From Streptomyces sp. BV286 (GTDB lineage: Bacteria > Actinomycetota > Actinomycetes > Streptomycetales > Streptomycetaceae): DNA of 64,000 nucleotides. Below the pieces are notes generated by a model that was not told where the DNA came from, made no database searches, and was given only the letters and a program-made list of their open reading frames with translations. Location: the NCBI RefSeq assembly GCF_019090165.1, contig NZ_JAHRIB010000204.1:51792-115791 (forward strand), written 5' to 3'. The translations under genes were made by a program, and so were the position numbers. Within the stretch, counting starts at the first letter, position 1, and every line of letters starts with the position of its first letter. Of the stretch, positions 57,313 to 64,000 are shown one piece after another.

Positions 57313-58209
57313 GTGACAGGCTCGACCCCGCCCTGGAAGCGCCGCTTCCGTGACCGGGGAGCGGCCGGTCCGTCTCAGGACGGCTTGCAAGACGACGAGC
57401 GGGGCCGCCCGGCCTCGCTCGAATCGGAGGACGCGACAGGCGCCTCCGGCGCCCTGGAGGTGCCGGATCGGAAGGCGCCTGTCGCCAGGCGCCGGGCGGC
57501 CGCCGTCGGCCACGGGGTCAAGGAGGGCGTCCGTAAGGGCGGCAGCCGGGCCAGAGCGGGCCTGGCGTACGTCACCGACCGGATCATCGAGATCGCCCCG
57601 CGGATCCCCGTACGCGACCTCGCGGCGCTCCGGAAGCAGTTCCCGGGCCTCGGACCCGAACAGCTCGCGGACAAGATCGTCGCGGGCGCGTGCAACGCGA
57701 CGTCCACCGTGGGCGCAGGCGTCGGCGCCGCCGCGATGATGCCCATACCGCCCGCGATGCCCACCGAGCTGGCCGCCGAGATCACCGGCGTCGCCGCGAT
57801 CGAGCTGAAGCTGATCGCCGAGCTGTACGAGGTCTACGGCCTGCGGCCGCCGGGAACCCTGAAACAGCGCACCACCACGTATCTGAGCTCGTGGTCGGAG
57901 GAGCGCGGCATCGACGTGACCAAACCGTCGACGCTCAACGCGGCCCTCGGGGGCCACATGAAGCGCGAGCTGCGCCAGCAGATCATGAAGCGCACGGTCA
58001 GGAACCTGCCGAACCTGATGCCGTTCATGGTGGGCGCGGCCGTCGGGGCGGTCATGAACCGCCGCGACACGAGAAAACTCGCGGACCGGGTCCGCAAGGA
58101 CCTCCGCAAGGTGCAGGTGCCCTGGGACGCACTTCCGGCGCTGCCGCCCCTGGAGAAGCCGGCCGATCCGCTCAGCATGGGTGACCTCCCCAGAGAGCTG
58201 GGGCGCTGA
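57313..58209 (+). CDS. Conserved hypothetical protein with hydrophobic core
   Basis: A 298-residue protein not assigned to a family with confidence. Residues 1-75 are charged and disordered. Then comes a conserved-looking region IIEIAPRIPVRDLAALRKQFPGLGPEQLADKIVAGACNATSTVGAGVGAAAMMPIPPAMPTELAAEITGVAAIELKLIAELYEVYG. A second hydrophobic Gly/Ala segment, LPNLMPFMVGAAVGAVMNRRDTRKLADRV, follows. Two amphipathic or membrane-inserting hairpins are possible. GTG 57313 is 13 nt after the DUF4193 stop, so co-transcription is likely. Confidence 0.78.
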   Translation: MTGSTPPWKRRFRDRGAAGPSQDGLQDDERGRPASLESEDATGASGALEVPDRKAPVARRRAAAVGHGVKEGVRKGGSRARAGLAYVTDRIIEIAPRIPVRDLAALRKQFPGLGPEQLADKIVAGACNATSTVGAGVGAAAMMPIPPAMPTELAAEITGVAAIELKLIAELYEVYGLRPPGTLKQRTTTYLSSWSEERGIDVTKPSTLNAALGGHMKRELRQQIMKRTVRNLPNLMPFMVGAAVGAVMNRRDTRKLADRVRKDLRKVQVPWDALPALPPLEKPADPLSMGDLPRELGR

Positions 58210-58418
58210 TCCCGCCCGTACCGTGCCTTCCGCCCGTACCGTGCCCGCTGCCGGTGCGAGTCCGGCGGCTTCGTGATGCGTTGTCGCCGCCGCGTGGTGT
58301 CGTGCGGCGGGCAAAGTTCTGACCTGCGGCAGGGAAAGTTTCCGTGCGGGGGTCGGACGCGAACACAAATGCGAGGGCGGGGGCCGGGCTGTCACCGTCG
58401 CCCCCGCCGGAGGCGGGA

Positions 58419-58880
58419 CTACGCGGGCGTCCGTGCCGCGGCCAGTGCCGCCGCCAGCCGCTCCGGCTCACGGGTCGACAGGTACACGTACGGGGTCGGG
58501 TCCGTCGGGTCGGTGACCTCCACGCGCAGGGCCGTGGGGATGTAGGCACGCAGGAGCATGAAGGCGCGGGCGTCCGCCTTGAAGGAGCGCCAGGCGCGGG
58601 CCTCTTCGGGGTCGAGGACATGGGCCTCGCCCAGCGCGGAGACCGGGATCCGGGCGTCGCCCGCGATCAGGGAGCCGGCCACCACACGGATCCGTACGGA
58701 GCCGTACGAACTCGCCGCCACCGCCGCCACCGCCGTGCCACCGACGAACCCGCCCAGCAGGGGCAGCGTGCCGAACGGCAGCACGATCAGGGCCATCGAC
58801 AGACCCACCAGGAGGGAGATGAACCACCAGGAGCGGGGTGCGGTGAGACGTTCTTCGTACGACGAGGCGGAGGGCTGCAT
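58419..58880 (-). CDS. DUF3093 family membrane protein
   Basis: A 153-residue protein with an N-terminal cytoplasmic motif (SYEERLTAPRSWW), two adjacent helices (FISLLVGLSMALIVLPFGTLPLLGGFVGGTAVAAVAAS) and a soluble domain with RAWRSFKADARAFMLLRAYIPTALRVEVTDPTDPTPYVYLSTREPERLAAAL. This is the DUF3093 pattern, common in actinobacteria and found near dut. The function is unknown. ATG 58880 is used. It is divergent from the thioesterase gene, 58 bp apart. Confidence 0.9.
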   Translation of the reverse strand: MQPSASSYEERLTAPRSWWFISLLVGLSMALIVLPFGTLPLLGGFVGGTAVAAVAASSYGSVRIRVVAGSLIAGDARIPVSALGEAHVLDPEEARAWRSFKADARAFMLLRAYIPTALRVEVTDPTDPTPYVYLSTREPERLAAALAAARTPA

Positions 58881-58938
58881 ACGGCCAAGCCTGCCACGGT
58901 GCGTGCGGCGCGCTGACGCGGAGGTAAGGTCTGCGCCT

Positions 58939-59523
58939 GTGAGTGGTACATCTTCGGCCCTGCGGCCCCCGGCCGACGCGGTGGCACCGGTACGGCATCC
59001 CGACGCGCCAGCCCCGGGCGAGCTGCTCGGCGCGCACTACGACCAGTGTTTCGGCTGCGGTGGCGGCCAGCCGCACGGGCTGCACCTGGAGGCCCGGGCG
59101 GGTGAAGGGGTGAGGATCACCGCCGAGTTCACCGTGCAGCCCGCGCACCAGGGTGCTCCCGGCCTCGCGCACGGCGGAGTCCTCGCGAGTGCCCTCGACG
59201 AGACCCTCGGCTCGCTGAACTGGCTGCTGCGCACCATCGCCGTGACCGGGCGGCTGGAGACCGACTTCGTACGGCCCGTGCCGGTGGACACCGTGCTGTA
59301 CCTGGAGGCCGAGGTCACGGCGGTGGCGGGACGCAAGATCTACTCGTCCGCCACGGGACGCATCGGAGGCCCCGGCGGGCCCGTAGCCGTCCGCGCGGAC
59401 GCCCTCTTCATCGAGGTGAAGGTCGACCACTTCGTCGACAACGGCCGCCAGGAGGAGATCCGGGCGGCCATGGACGACCCCGACCAGGTCCGCCGTGCCC
59501 GCGCTTTCGAGGTGAACCCGTGA
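58939..59523 (+). CDS. PaaI-like hotdog thioesterase
   Basis: A 194-residue hotdog-fold thioesterase, probably hydrolysing an acyl-CoA. HYDQCFGCGGGQPHGLHLEA near the start carries the CFxCG motif seen in one branch of the family. PAHQGAPGLAHGGVLASALDETLGSL is the catalytic HGG block. ETDFVRPVPVDTVLYLEAEV follows, and ADALFIEVK closes the fold. GTG 58939 is preceded by no binding site, but TAAGGT (58925-58930) ends 8 nt before it, suggesting a leaderless message. Its stop overlaps the dut start by 4 nt. Confidence 0.9.
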   Translation: MSGTSSALRPPADAVAPVRHPDAPAPGELLGAHYDQCFGCGGGQPHGLHLEARAGEGVRITAEFTVQPAHQGAPGLAHGGVLASALDETLGSLNWLLRTIAVTGRLETDFVRPVPVDTVLYLEAEVTAVAGRKIYSSATGRIGGPGGPVAVRADALFIEVKVDHFVDNGRQEEIRAAMDDPDQVRRARAFEVNP

Positions 59524-60041
59524 CCCCGTCCCCGGCCCCCGTGGGCGTACTGATCAAGCGCGTCGACCCGGACGTACCGCTTCCGGAATACGCGCACCCC
59601 GGTGACGCCGGCGCGGATCTGCGGACCACGGAGAGCCGCGTACTGGAACCCGGTGAACGTGCCGTGCTCCCCACCGGGGTGTGCATCGCGCTTCCCGAGG
59701 GGTACGCGGCCTTCGTGCACCCGCGTTCCGGGCTGGCCGCCCGCTGCGGTGTGGCTCTCGTGAATGCCCCGGGGACGGTTGATGCCGGGTACCGTGGGGA
59801 GATCAAGGTGATCGTGGTGAATCTCGACCCGCGCGAGTGCGTGCGGTTCGAGCGCTTCGACCGGATTGCTCAACTGGTCGTCCAGCAGGTCGAGAAGGTG
59901 CGCTTCCGGGAGGTGGCGGAGCTTCCCGACTCGGCGCGGGCCGCAGGGGGCTTCGGTTCCACCGGCGGCCATGCCGCGGTGGGCGGCACAACGGGTGGGA
60001 ATCGATACGCTTCGGTCGTATCCGACCGGGAAGGACAGTGA
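59520..60041 (+). CDS. dut: dUTP diphosphatase
   Basis: A 173-residue trimeric dUTPase, which hydrolyses dUTP to dUMP and keeps uracil out of DNA. All five motifs are present in order: GDAGADLRT, HPRSGLAARCGV, GTVDAGYRGEIKV (catalytic Asp), RFDRIAQLVVQ and GFGSTGGH. The C-terminus has a ~20-residue extension. GTG 59520 overlaps the thioesterase stop (GTGA), and the DUF3710 gene follows directly. Confidence 0.96.
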   Translation: MTPSPAPVGVLIKRVDPDVPLPEYAHPGDAGADLRTTESRVLEPGERAVLPTGVCIALPEGYAAFVHPRSGLAARCGVALVNAPGTVDAGYRGEIKVIVVNLDPRECVRFERFDRIAQLVVQQVEKVRFREVAELPDSARAAGGFGSTGGHAAVGGTTGGNRYASVVSDREGQ

Positions 60042-60042
60042 C

Positions 60043-60795
60043 GTGTTCGGACGTCGCAAGAAGGGCAGTGCCGCCGAGGACGCGGCGGGCGAGGCCGAGC
60101 AGGTCGTCGACGGTGTCGACACTGAGGCGGAGCGCGAGCGCGTGAGGCTCGAGCCGGAGCCGCGTCCCGACGGTCCCTGGGACAGCGCCGAGGTGCGCGA
60201 TCCGGCCGAGGGCCGGGTCGACCTGGGCGGCCTCTTCGTGCCCGGGGTCGACGGCATGGAGCTCCGGGTGGAGGTCGCGGGCGACGCGATCGTCGCGGCC
60301 ACGGTGGTGCTGAAGGACAGCGCCGTCCAGCTGCAGGCTTTCGCCGCTCCCAAGCGCGAGGGCATCTGGGGCGAGGTGCGCGAGGAGATCGCCACCGGCA
60401 TCACCCAGCAGGGCGGTGTCATCGACGAGGTCGAGGGCCCGCTGGGCTGGGAGCTGCGCGCGCAGGTGCCGGTGCAGCTGCCCGACGGCACGGGCGGCTT
60501 CCAGGTCGTCCGGTTCATCGGTGTGGACGGTCCCCGCTGGTTCCTGCGCGGAGTGATCTCCGGCCAGGGCGCGGTGCAGCCGCAGGCCGCCGGTCTGCTG
60601 GAGCAGATCTTCCGGGACACCGTGGTGGTCCGCGGCGAGGGCCCGATGGCCCCGCGCGACCCGATCGTCCTGAAGCTGCCGGACGACGCGCAGATGGTCG
60701 CCGAGGGTGTGCAGCAGGAGGAGCAGGCCGGGTCCCGTTTCTCCGGCGGCATGGGGCAGCTGCAGCGCGGACCGGAGACCACCGAGGTCCGGTAG
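60043..60795 (+). CDS. DUF3710 family protein
   Basis: A 250-residue soluble actinobacterial protein of unknown function, regularly found after dut. A basic start, VFGRRKKG, and an acidic linker precede the conserved domain: DGPWDSAEVRDPAEGRVDLGGLFVPGVDGMELRVEV, then GIWGEVREEIATGITQQGGVIDEVEGPLGWELRAQVPV and GVDGPRWFLRGVISG. GTG 60043 has AAGGA 7-8 nt upstream and lies 1 nt after the dut stop, so the two are coupled. A hairpin follows. Confidence 0.9.
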   Translation: MFGRRKKGSAAEDAAGEAEQVVDGVDTEAERERVRLEPEPRPDGPWDSAEVRDPAEGRVDLGGLFVPGVDGMELRVEVAGDAIVAATVVLKDSAVQLQAFAAPKREGIWGEVREEIATGITQQGGVIDEVEGPLGWELRAQVPVQLPDGTGGFQVVRFIGVDGPRWFLRGVISGQGAVQPQAAGLLEQIFRDTVVVRGEGPMAPRDPIVLKLPDDAQMVAEGVQQEEQAGSRFSGGMGQLQRGPETTEVR

Positions 60796-60838
60796 CTCCA
60801 CAGCCGGAGACAGGGCCGCGTACACGCACGTGCGCGAT

Positions 60839-60868
60839 GGGCCGCATTCCCTTCGGGGAGTGCGGCCC
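60839..60868 (+). terminator. Terminator with TTCG tetraloop
   Basis: A 13-bp stem, GGGCCGCATTCCC-type with one G-T pair, closed by the very stable TTCG tetraloop, 43 nt after the DUF3710 stop codon. Confidence 0.82.
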
Positions 60869-61088
60869 GTCGTCGTTTCCGGCGGATCGGTGCCGGGCGG
60901 CGTCCGGGCCCCACGCCTGGACCGTCGCCGCGTACCGGAGCGTGGGCCGAACGAGTGAAGAAGGGCCCGAGTCGCTCCCCGGCAGCGGAACAGCTGGTCA
61001 CCCTGGGTCTGGTGGCAGAGGGACGGATCGGTCAACTCCCTTGCACCGCACATGACTTACCGATCAAGGAAGACCATGGGGCCCGGGC

Positions 61089-61721
61089 ATGAGCACCAAC
61101 TGGATCGAGAAGGCGCAGCGGTTGGGCGACGGGAGCATCGGAGGCGCGATGGATCATCCGACGGTTCCGGGCCGCGTCGTCTGGCACACCACGGAGAGCG
61201 GCACCGGCGATGACGCGTTCCGTGCCGTGGCGGCACATCTGATCCGGGTCGCCGCCGAACCGCATCTGCTGTACGACCCGGTGACCGACCGGCTCGGCCA
61301 GTTCGGCCCGCTGAACCACAGCGCCCGCGCGCTGCGCAACGACGGGTCGACGAGGACGAACCGCGTCGGGAAGGTCTGCATCCAGATCGAGGTGCTCGGG
61401 CGGGCCGGCAAGCCGTTCACCGACACCTGGAGGCCCGGCCCCAACTACAGGGCTGTGATGGCCGCGATCAGGTCGTGGAGGATTCCGGACGCCTTTCCGG
61501 CAGGACGTATCGCGACCTCGGGCGCCGACGCGACCAACCGGCCCCGCGCGGTGTGGATGAGCAAGGGCGGGCACTACGGCCACGCGAACATCCCTGGCAA
61601 CGACCACTGGGACCCGGGCGACATCGACAGGGCCGCCCTGTTCGCCGCGGCCCCGGTCGCCGAGGCGGCGCCGGGCGTCGTGGCCGCCCCGCCGGACGCG
61701 TCGCCGGCCTCGGCGAACTGA
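61089..61721 (+). CDS. N-acetylmuramoyl-L-alanine amidase-like protein (amidase_2 fold)
   Basis: A 210-residue protein resembling amidase_2/endolysin-type proteins. VVWHTTESGTGDDAFRAVAAHLIRVAAEPHLLYDP gives the first zinc His (His33). KVCIQIEVLGRAGKPF sits at the family's core strand. GGHYGHANIPGNDHWDPGDID provides the later His/Asp ligands. The tail is Ala/Pro-rich. There is no signal peptide, which is unusual for a wall hydrolase and recalls phage or prophage amidases. ATG 61089 is used; GGGG is the only nearby purine run. No other phage gene is present. Confidence 0.78.
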   Translation: MSTNWIEKAQRLGDGSIGGAMDHPTVPGRVVWHTTESGTGDDAFRAVAAHLIRVAAEPHLLYDPVTDRLGQFGPLNHSARALRNDGSTRTNRVGKVCIQIEVLGRAGKPFTDTWRPGPNYRAVMAAIRSWRIPDAFPAGRIATSGADATNRPRAVWMSKGGHYGHANIPGNDHWDPGDIDRAALFAAAPVAEAAPGVVAAPPDASPASAN

Positions 61722-61817
61722 TCGCCGTCACCCGTCGAAGTCCGGCAGGGGTACGACTCACGGCCGAGGTCTCACCGCGGTCCGCCGGAGTTCCGGGTGC
61801 TGAACCGCCCCGATGCG

Positions 61818-61858
61818 CGGCCTGCGGGCTCCGGAAGCCGTTCGGAGCCCGCAGGCCG
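61818..61858. terminator. Terminator of the amidase-like gene
   Basis: CGGCCTGCGGGCTCCG / CGGAGCCCGCAGGCCG, a 16-bp perfect stem with a 9-nt loop, 96 nt after the stop codon. Confidence 0.8.
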
Positions 61859-61885
61859 TTCCGCGCCCGACGGCTGCCGTTTCTC

Positions 61886-61914
61886 TTGACGTGAACTTGG
61901 TCTGTACCTATGGT
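61886..61914 (+). promoter_or_regulatory. Housekeeping-type promoter of the alginate-lyase-like gene
   Basis: TTGACG (61886-61891) and TATGGT (61909-61914) are separated by exactly 17 bp, a near-canonical sigma-70 promoter. TGGTCTGTACCT (61898-61909), inside the spacer, resembles the 12-bp repeats of chitinase and DasR-controlled promoters. Confidence 0.68.
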
Positions 61915-61977
61915 CACCGGCCAACGCCTGTGTTCATAAAGGCATTCCGCGTTCACATACTGGAACGGACGGCCCCC

Positions 61978-63204
61978 ATGATGCCGAACAGCCCGGTTCC
62001 CCCAGTCCCCTCACACCGCCGCGGGAGATCACGCTTCGCGCTGCTCGCCACCGTCGCGGCTCTGCTGGCCGGCGCCCTGGCCTGGCCCGCCACGGAGCGC
62101 GCGGAGGCGGCGCCCGCCACCTTCGCGCACCCCGGAGTCACCGTCTCCCGCGGCCAGTTGGACTTCGCCCGGCAGCAGGTCAACGCGGGCGCCCAGCCCT
62201 GGAAGAGCGCCTACGACCAGATGATGTCGAGCAGGTACGCCTCGCTCACACGCACCGCCAAGCCCCGCGCGGTCGTGGAGTGCGGCTCGTACTCCAACCC
62301 GAACAACGGCTGCACGGACGAGCGCGAGGACGCGATCGCCGCGTACACCCAGGCCCTGGCCTGGTACGTCACGCGGGACGCCCGCCACGCGAAGAAGGCG
62401 ATCGAGCTGATGGACGCCTGGTCGGCGACCGTCCGGGACCACACCAACAGCAACGCCCCGCTGCAGACCGGCTGGGCGGGCTCGTCCTGGCCCAAGGCCG
62501 CCGAGATCATCAAGCACACGTACGACGGCGGCTGGCCGAACTCCGGTCGCTTCGCGACCATGCTGCGCGGCGTCTACCTGCCCGAGGTCATCAACGGCTC
62601 GAACTCCAACGGCAACTGGGAACTGTCGATGATGGAGGCGGCCGTCGGCATCTCCGTCTTCCTGGAGGACAAGGCCTCCTACGACAAGGCCATGGCGAGG
62701 TTCCGCACCCGTACGGCTGCGTTCGTGTACCTGTCCTCCGACGGCGCCCTGCCGAAGACCGTGCCGAGCCAGAACCTCGACACCAGGCAGAAGATCGTCA
62801 ACTACTGGCAGGGCCAGTCCACCTTCGTCACCGGGCTCACCCAGGAGACCTGCCGCGACCTCACCCACACCGGGTACGGCCTCTCCGCGATCTCGCACAT
62901 CGCCGAGACCAGCCGCATCCAGGGCCAGGACCTGTACGGCACGGACGTCGGCGAGCGGCTGCGGCACGCGCTGGGCTTCCAGGCCAGGTACCAGCTGGGC
63001 GAGGCGCCCCCGAGCTGGCTGTGCGGCGGGTCGCTGCACCTCGGCCTCGGCCCGGTGACCGAGGTCGGCCACAACGCCCTGCACAACCGCCTCGGCCACG
63101 GCATGACCAACACCGAGCGGCTGACGGCACAGAACCGGCCCGCGGGGAGCAACAACCTCTTCGTGGCCTGGGAGACCCTCACGCACGGCGACAACCCCGG
63201 CTGA
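61978..63204 (+). CDS. Secreted alginate lyase family protein
   Basis: A 408-residue secreted protein. Residues 1-41 form a signal peptide (RFALLATVAALLAGALAWPATERAEAAPA). The mature part is an (alpha/alpha)-barrel of the alginate-lyase-like group: YDQMMSSRYASLTRTAKPRAVVECGSYSNPNNGCTDEREDAIAAYTQALAWYVT, NGNWELSMMEAAVGISVFLED and DLTHTGYGLSAISHIAETSRIQGQDLYG. The conserved NNGC and HTGYGL segments suggest beta-elimination of an anionic polysaccharide; the exact polymer is unknown. ATG 61978 is followed immediately by a second ATG; both are weakly preceded by GGA. Its promoter is strong and unusually close to consensus. Confidence 0.85.
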   Translation: MMPNSPVPPVPSHRRGRSRFALLATVAALLAGALAWPATERAEAAPATFAHPGVTVSRGQLDFARQQVNAGAQPWKSAYDQMMSSRYASLTRTAKPRAVVECGSYSNPNNGCTDEREDAIAAYTQALAWYVTRDARHAKKAIELMDAWSATVRDHTNSNAPLQTGWAGSSWPKAAEIIKHTYDGGWPNSGRFATMLRGVYLPEVINGSNSNGNWELSMMEAAVGISVFLEDKASYDKAMARFRTRTAAFVYLSSDGALPKTVPSQNLDTRQKIVNYWQGQSTFVTGLTQETCRDLTHTGYGLSAISHIAETSRIQGQDLYGTDVGERLRHALGFQARYQLGEAPPSWLCGGSLHLGLGPVTEVGHNALHNRLGHGMTNTERLTAQNRPAGSNNLFVAWETLTHGDNPG

Positions 63205-63263
63205 ACCGTTGCCGGTCCGGGCGTCGGACGGTGATACTGGCGCCCGGTCCACGGGGGAGGGGC

Positions 63264-63959
63264 ATGAGTACTCAGGTCGTCACGGACACCATGGTGCGGG
63301 TGGAGAACGTCCACCGCTCGTACGGGAGCGGCACCACCGCCGTACACGCGCTGCGCGGGGTGTCGTTCGACATTCCGCGCGGTGAACTCGTCGCGCTCAA
63401 GGGGCGTTCGGGCTCGGGCAAGACCACACTGCTCAACCTCGTCGGCGGGCTCGACGAGCCGGACGACGGGCGGATCACCGTCGACGGGCTCGACCTCTCC
63501 GGCCTCGGGGAGAACGGACTGCTGGAGCTGCGCCGGGACCGCATCGGCTTCGTCTTCCAGTCCTTCGGGCTCATCCCGATCCTGACGGCCGCCGAGAACG
63601 TGGGCGTGCCCATGCGGCTGCGCCGGGTCGACCCGCGCGAACGCGAGGAACGCGTCGAGCTGCTGCTCTCCCTGGTCGGGCTCGCCGACCACGCGGCACA
63701 GCGGCCCGGTGAGCTCTCCGGCGGTCAGCAGCAGCGTGTCGCCATCGCCCGCGCCCTCGCGAACAACCCGGCGCTCCTCATCGCCGACGAACCCACCGGC
63801 CAGCTCGACGCCGAGACGGGCATCGGGGTGATGGAGCTGCTGCGGGCGGTCGTCCGCAGCGAGCAGGTCACCGCGCTCGTGGCCACCCATGACGCGGCCC
63901 TCCTGGACCTGGCCGACCGGGTCCTGGAGCTGGGCGACGGCGAGATCGTGGAGAGCTGA
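63264..63959 (+). CDS. ABC transporter ATP-binding protein (MacB/LolD type)
   Basis: A 231-residue ATPase. Walker A is GRSGSGKTT, the Q-loop is VFQSFGLIPILTAAENV, the signature is LSGGQQQRVAIARALANNP, Walker B is LLIADEPTGQLD and the H-loop is ALVATHD; all catalytic residues are intact. The family energises export of lipoproteins, peptides or antimicrobials with a FtsX-type permease, expected just beyond the window. ATG 63264 has GGGGGAGGGG 1-3 nt upstream. Confidence 0.93.
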   Translation: MSTQVVTDTMVRVENVHRSYGSGTTAVHALRGVSFDIPRGELVALKGRSGSGKTTLLNLVGGLDEPDDGRITVDGLDLSGLGENGLLELRRDRIGFVFQSFGLIPILTAAENVGVPMRLRRVDPREREERVELLLSLVGLADHAAQRPGELSGGQQQRVAIARALANNPALLIADEPTGQLDAETGIGVMELLRAVVRSEQVTALVATHDAALLDLADRVLELGDGEIVES

Positions 63960-64000
63960 GGCCCCCGGCCCGCTCCCCGGCCCGCTCCCCGGCCCCCTCC

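Noticed and set aside
63966..64000. Repeated CGGCCCGCTCCC-like units at the right edge
   Set aside because: Too short and cut by the window edge; probably local GC-rich slippage before the next gene.

Overview
The window is a high-GC actinobacterial chromosome segment, almost certainly from a Streptomyces. Supporting features are GTG/TTG starts with purine-rich ribosome binding sites, dense operons joined by ATGA/GTGA overlaps, and a recognisable run of Streptomyces core genes: whiH next to hrdB, parE and parC, ptsH, sepH, hemH and cutRS. The order agrees with my memory of the S. coelicolor SCO58xx region; I could not run an alignment.

Layout. 1-3.4 kb: start of a leftward MFS exporter, divergent from a TetR regulator with two 20-bp operators, then rnhB and a proline-rich protein ending in a strong hairpin array and a repeat-rich non-coding stretch. 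3.4-11.5 kb: an unknown protein, a RecQ-like helicase fused to a phosphoribosyltransferase-like domain, a divergent DUF4192 protein, a glycogen-debranching-type protein and an NrtR-type Nudix regulator. 11.6-20.3 kb: a one-piece ABC transporter with degenerate catalytic motifs, whiH (sporulation), hrdB (principal sigma factor), a secreted trypsin-like protease, a small zinc-ribbon protein and parE. 20.5-28.6 kb: a membrane protein/sensor kinase/NarL regulator operon, a DUF485 protein plus sodium:solute symporter pair facing a CitA/CitB-type two-component system, and a thioredoxin-like ferredoxin whose start codon abuts an iron box. 28.6-30.2 kb looks like a small accessory pocket. 30.5-38.4 kb: a CobW GTPase, parC, a pair of M16 peptidases and an M23 peptidase behind a c-di-AMP riboswitch. 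38.7-48.9 kb: a GntR regulator, HPr with a DasR-like site, a GNAT/acyl-CoA synthetase fusion, an operon of a DUF5998 protein and a phosphodiesterase followed by thymidine kinase, a VOC protein, a sulfurtransferase and sepH. 49.4-64 kb: an aldonolactone oxidase/MFS pair, hemH, an inositol-phosphatase-like enzyme, cutRS, DUF4193/DUF3093/DUF3710 proteins, a thioesterase and dut, a secreted alginate-lyase-like enzyme and a MacB-type ABC ATPase.

Themes. The segment is mostly housekeeping and developmental: transcription (hrdB), chromosome topology (parE, parC), cell division and sporulation (whiH, sepH), wall remodelling (M23, protease) and nucleotide pools (tdk, dut). I saw no CRISPR array, rRNA, tRNA, phage or insertion sequence. 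The most interesting signals are regulatory: paired DnaA boxes in the recQ promoter, an iron box merged with a promoter and start codon, and a recurring layout with a -10-like hexamer 6-9 nt from the start codon, which suggests many leaderless mRNAs. The most unusual proteins are the RecQ fusion and the ABC transporter lacking several ATPase residues.
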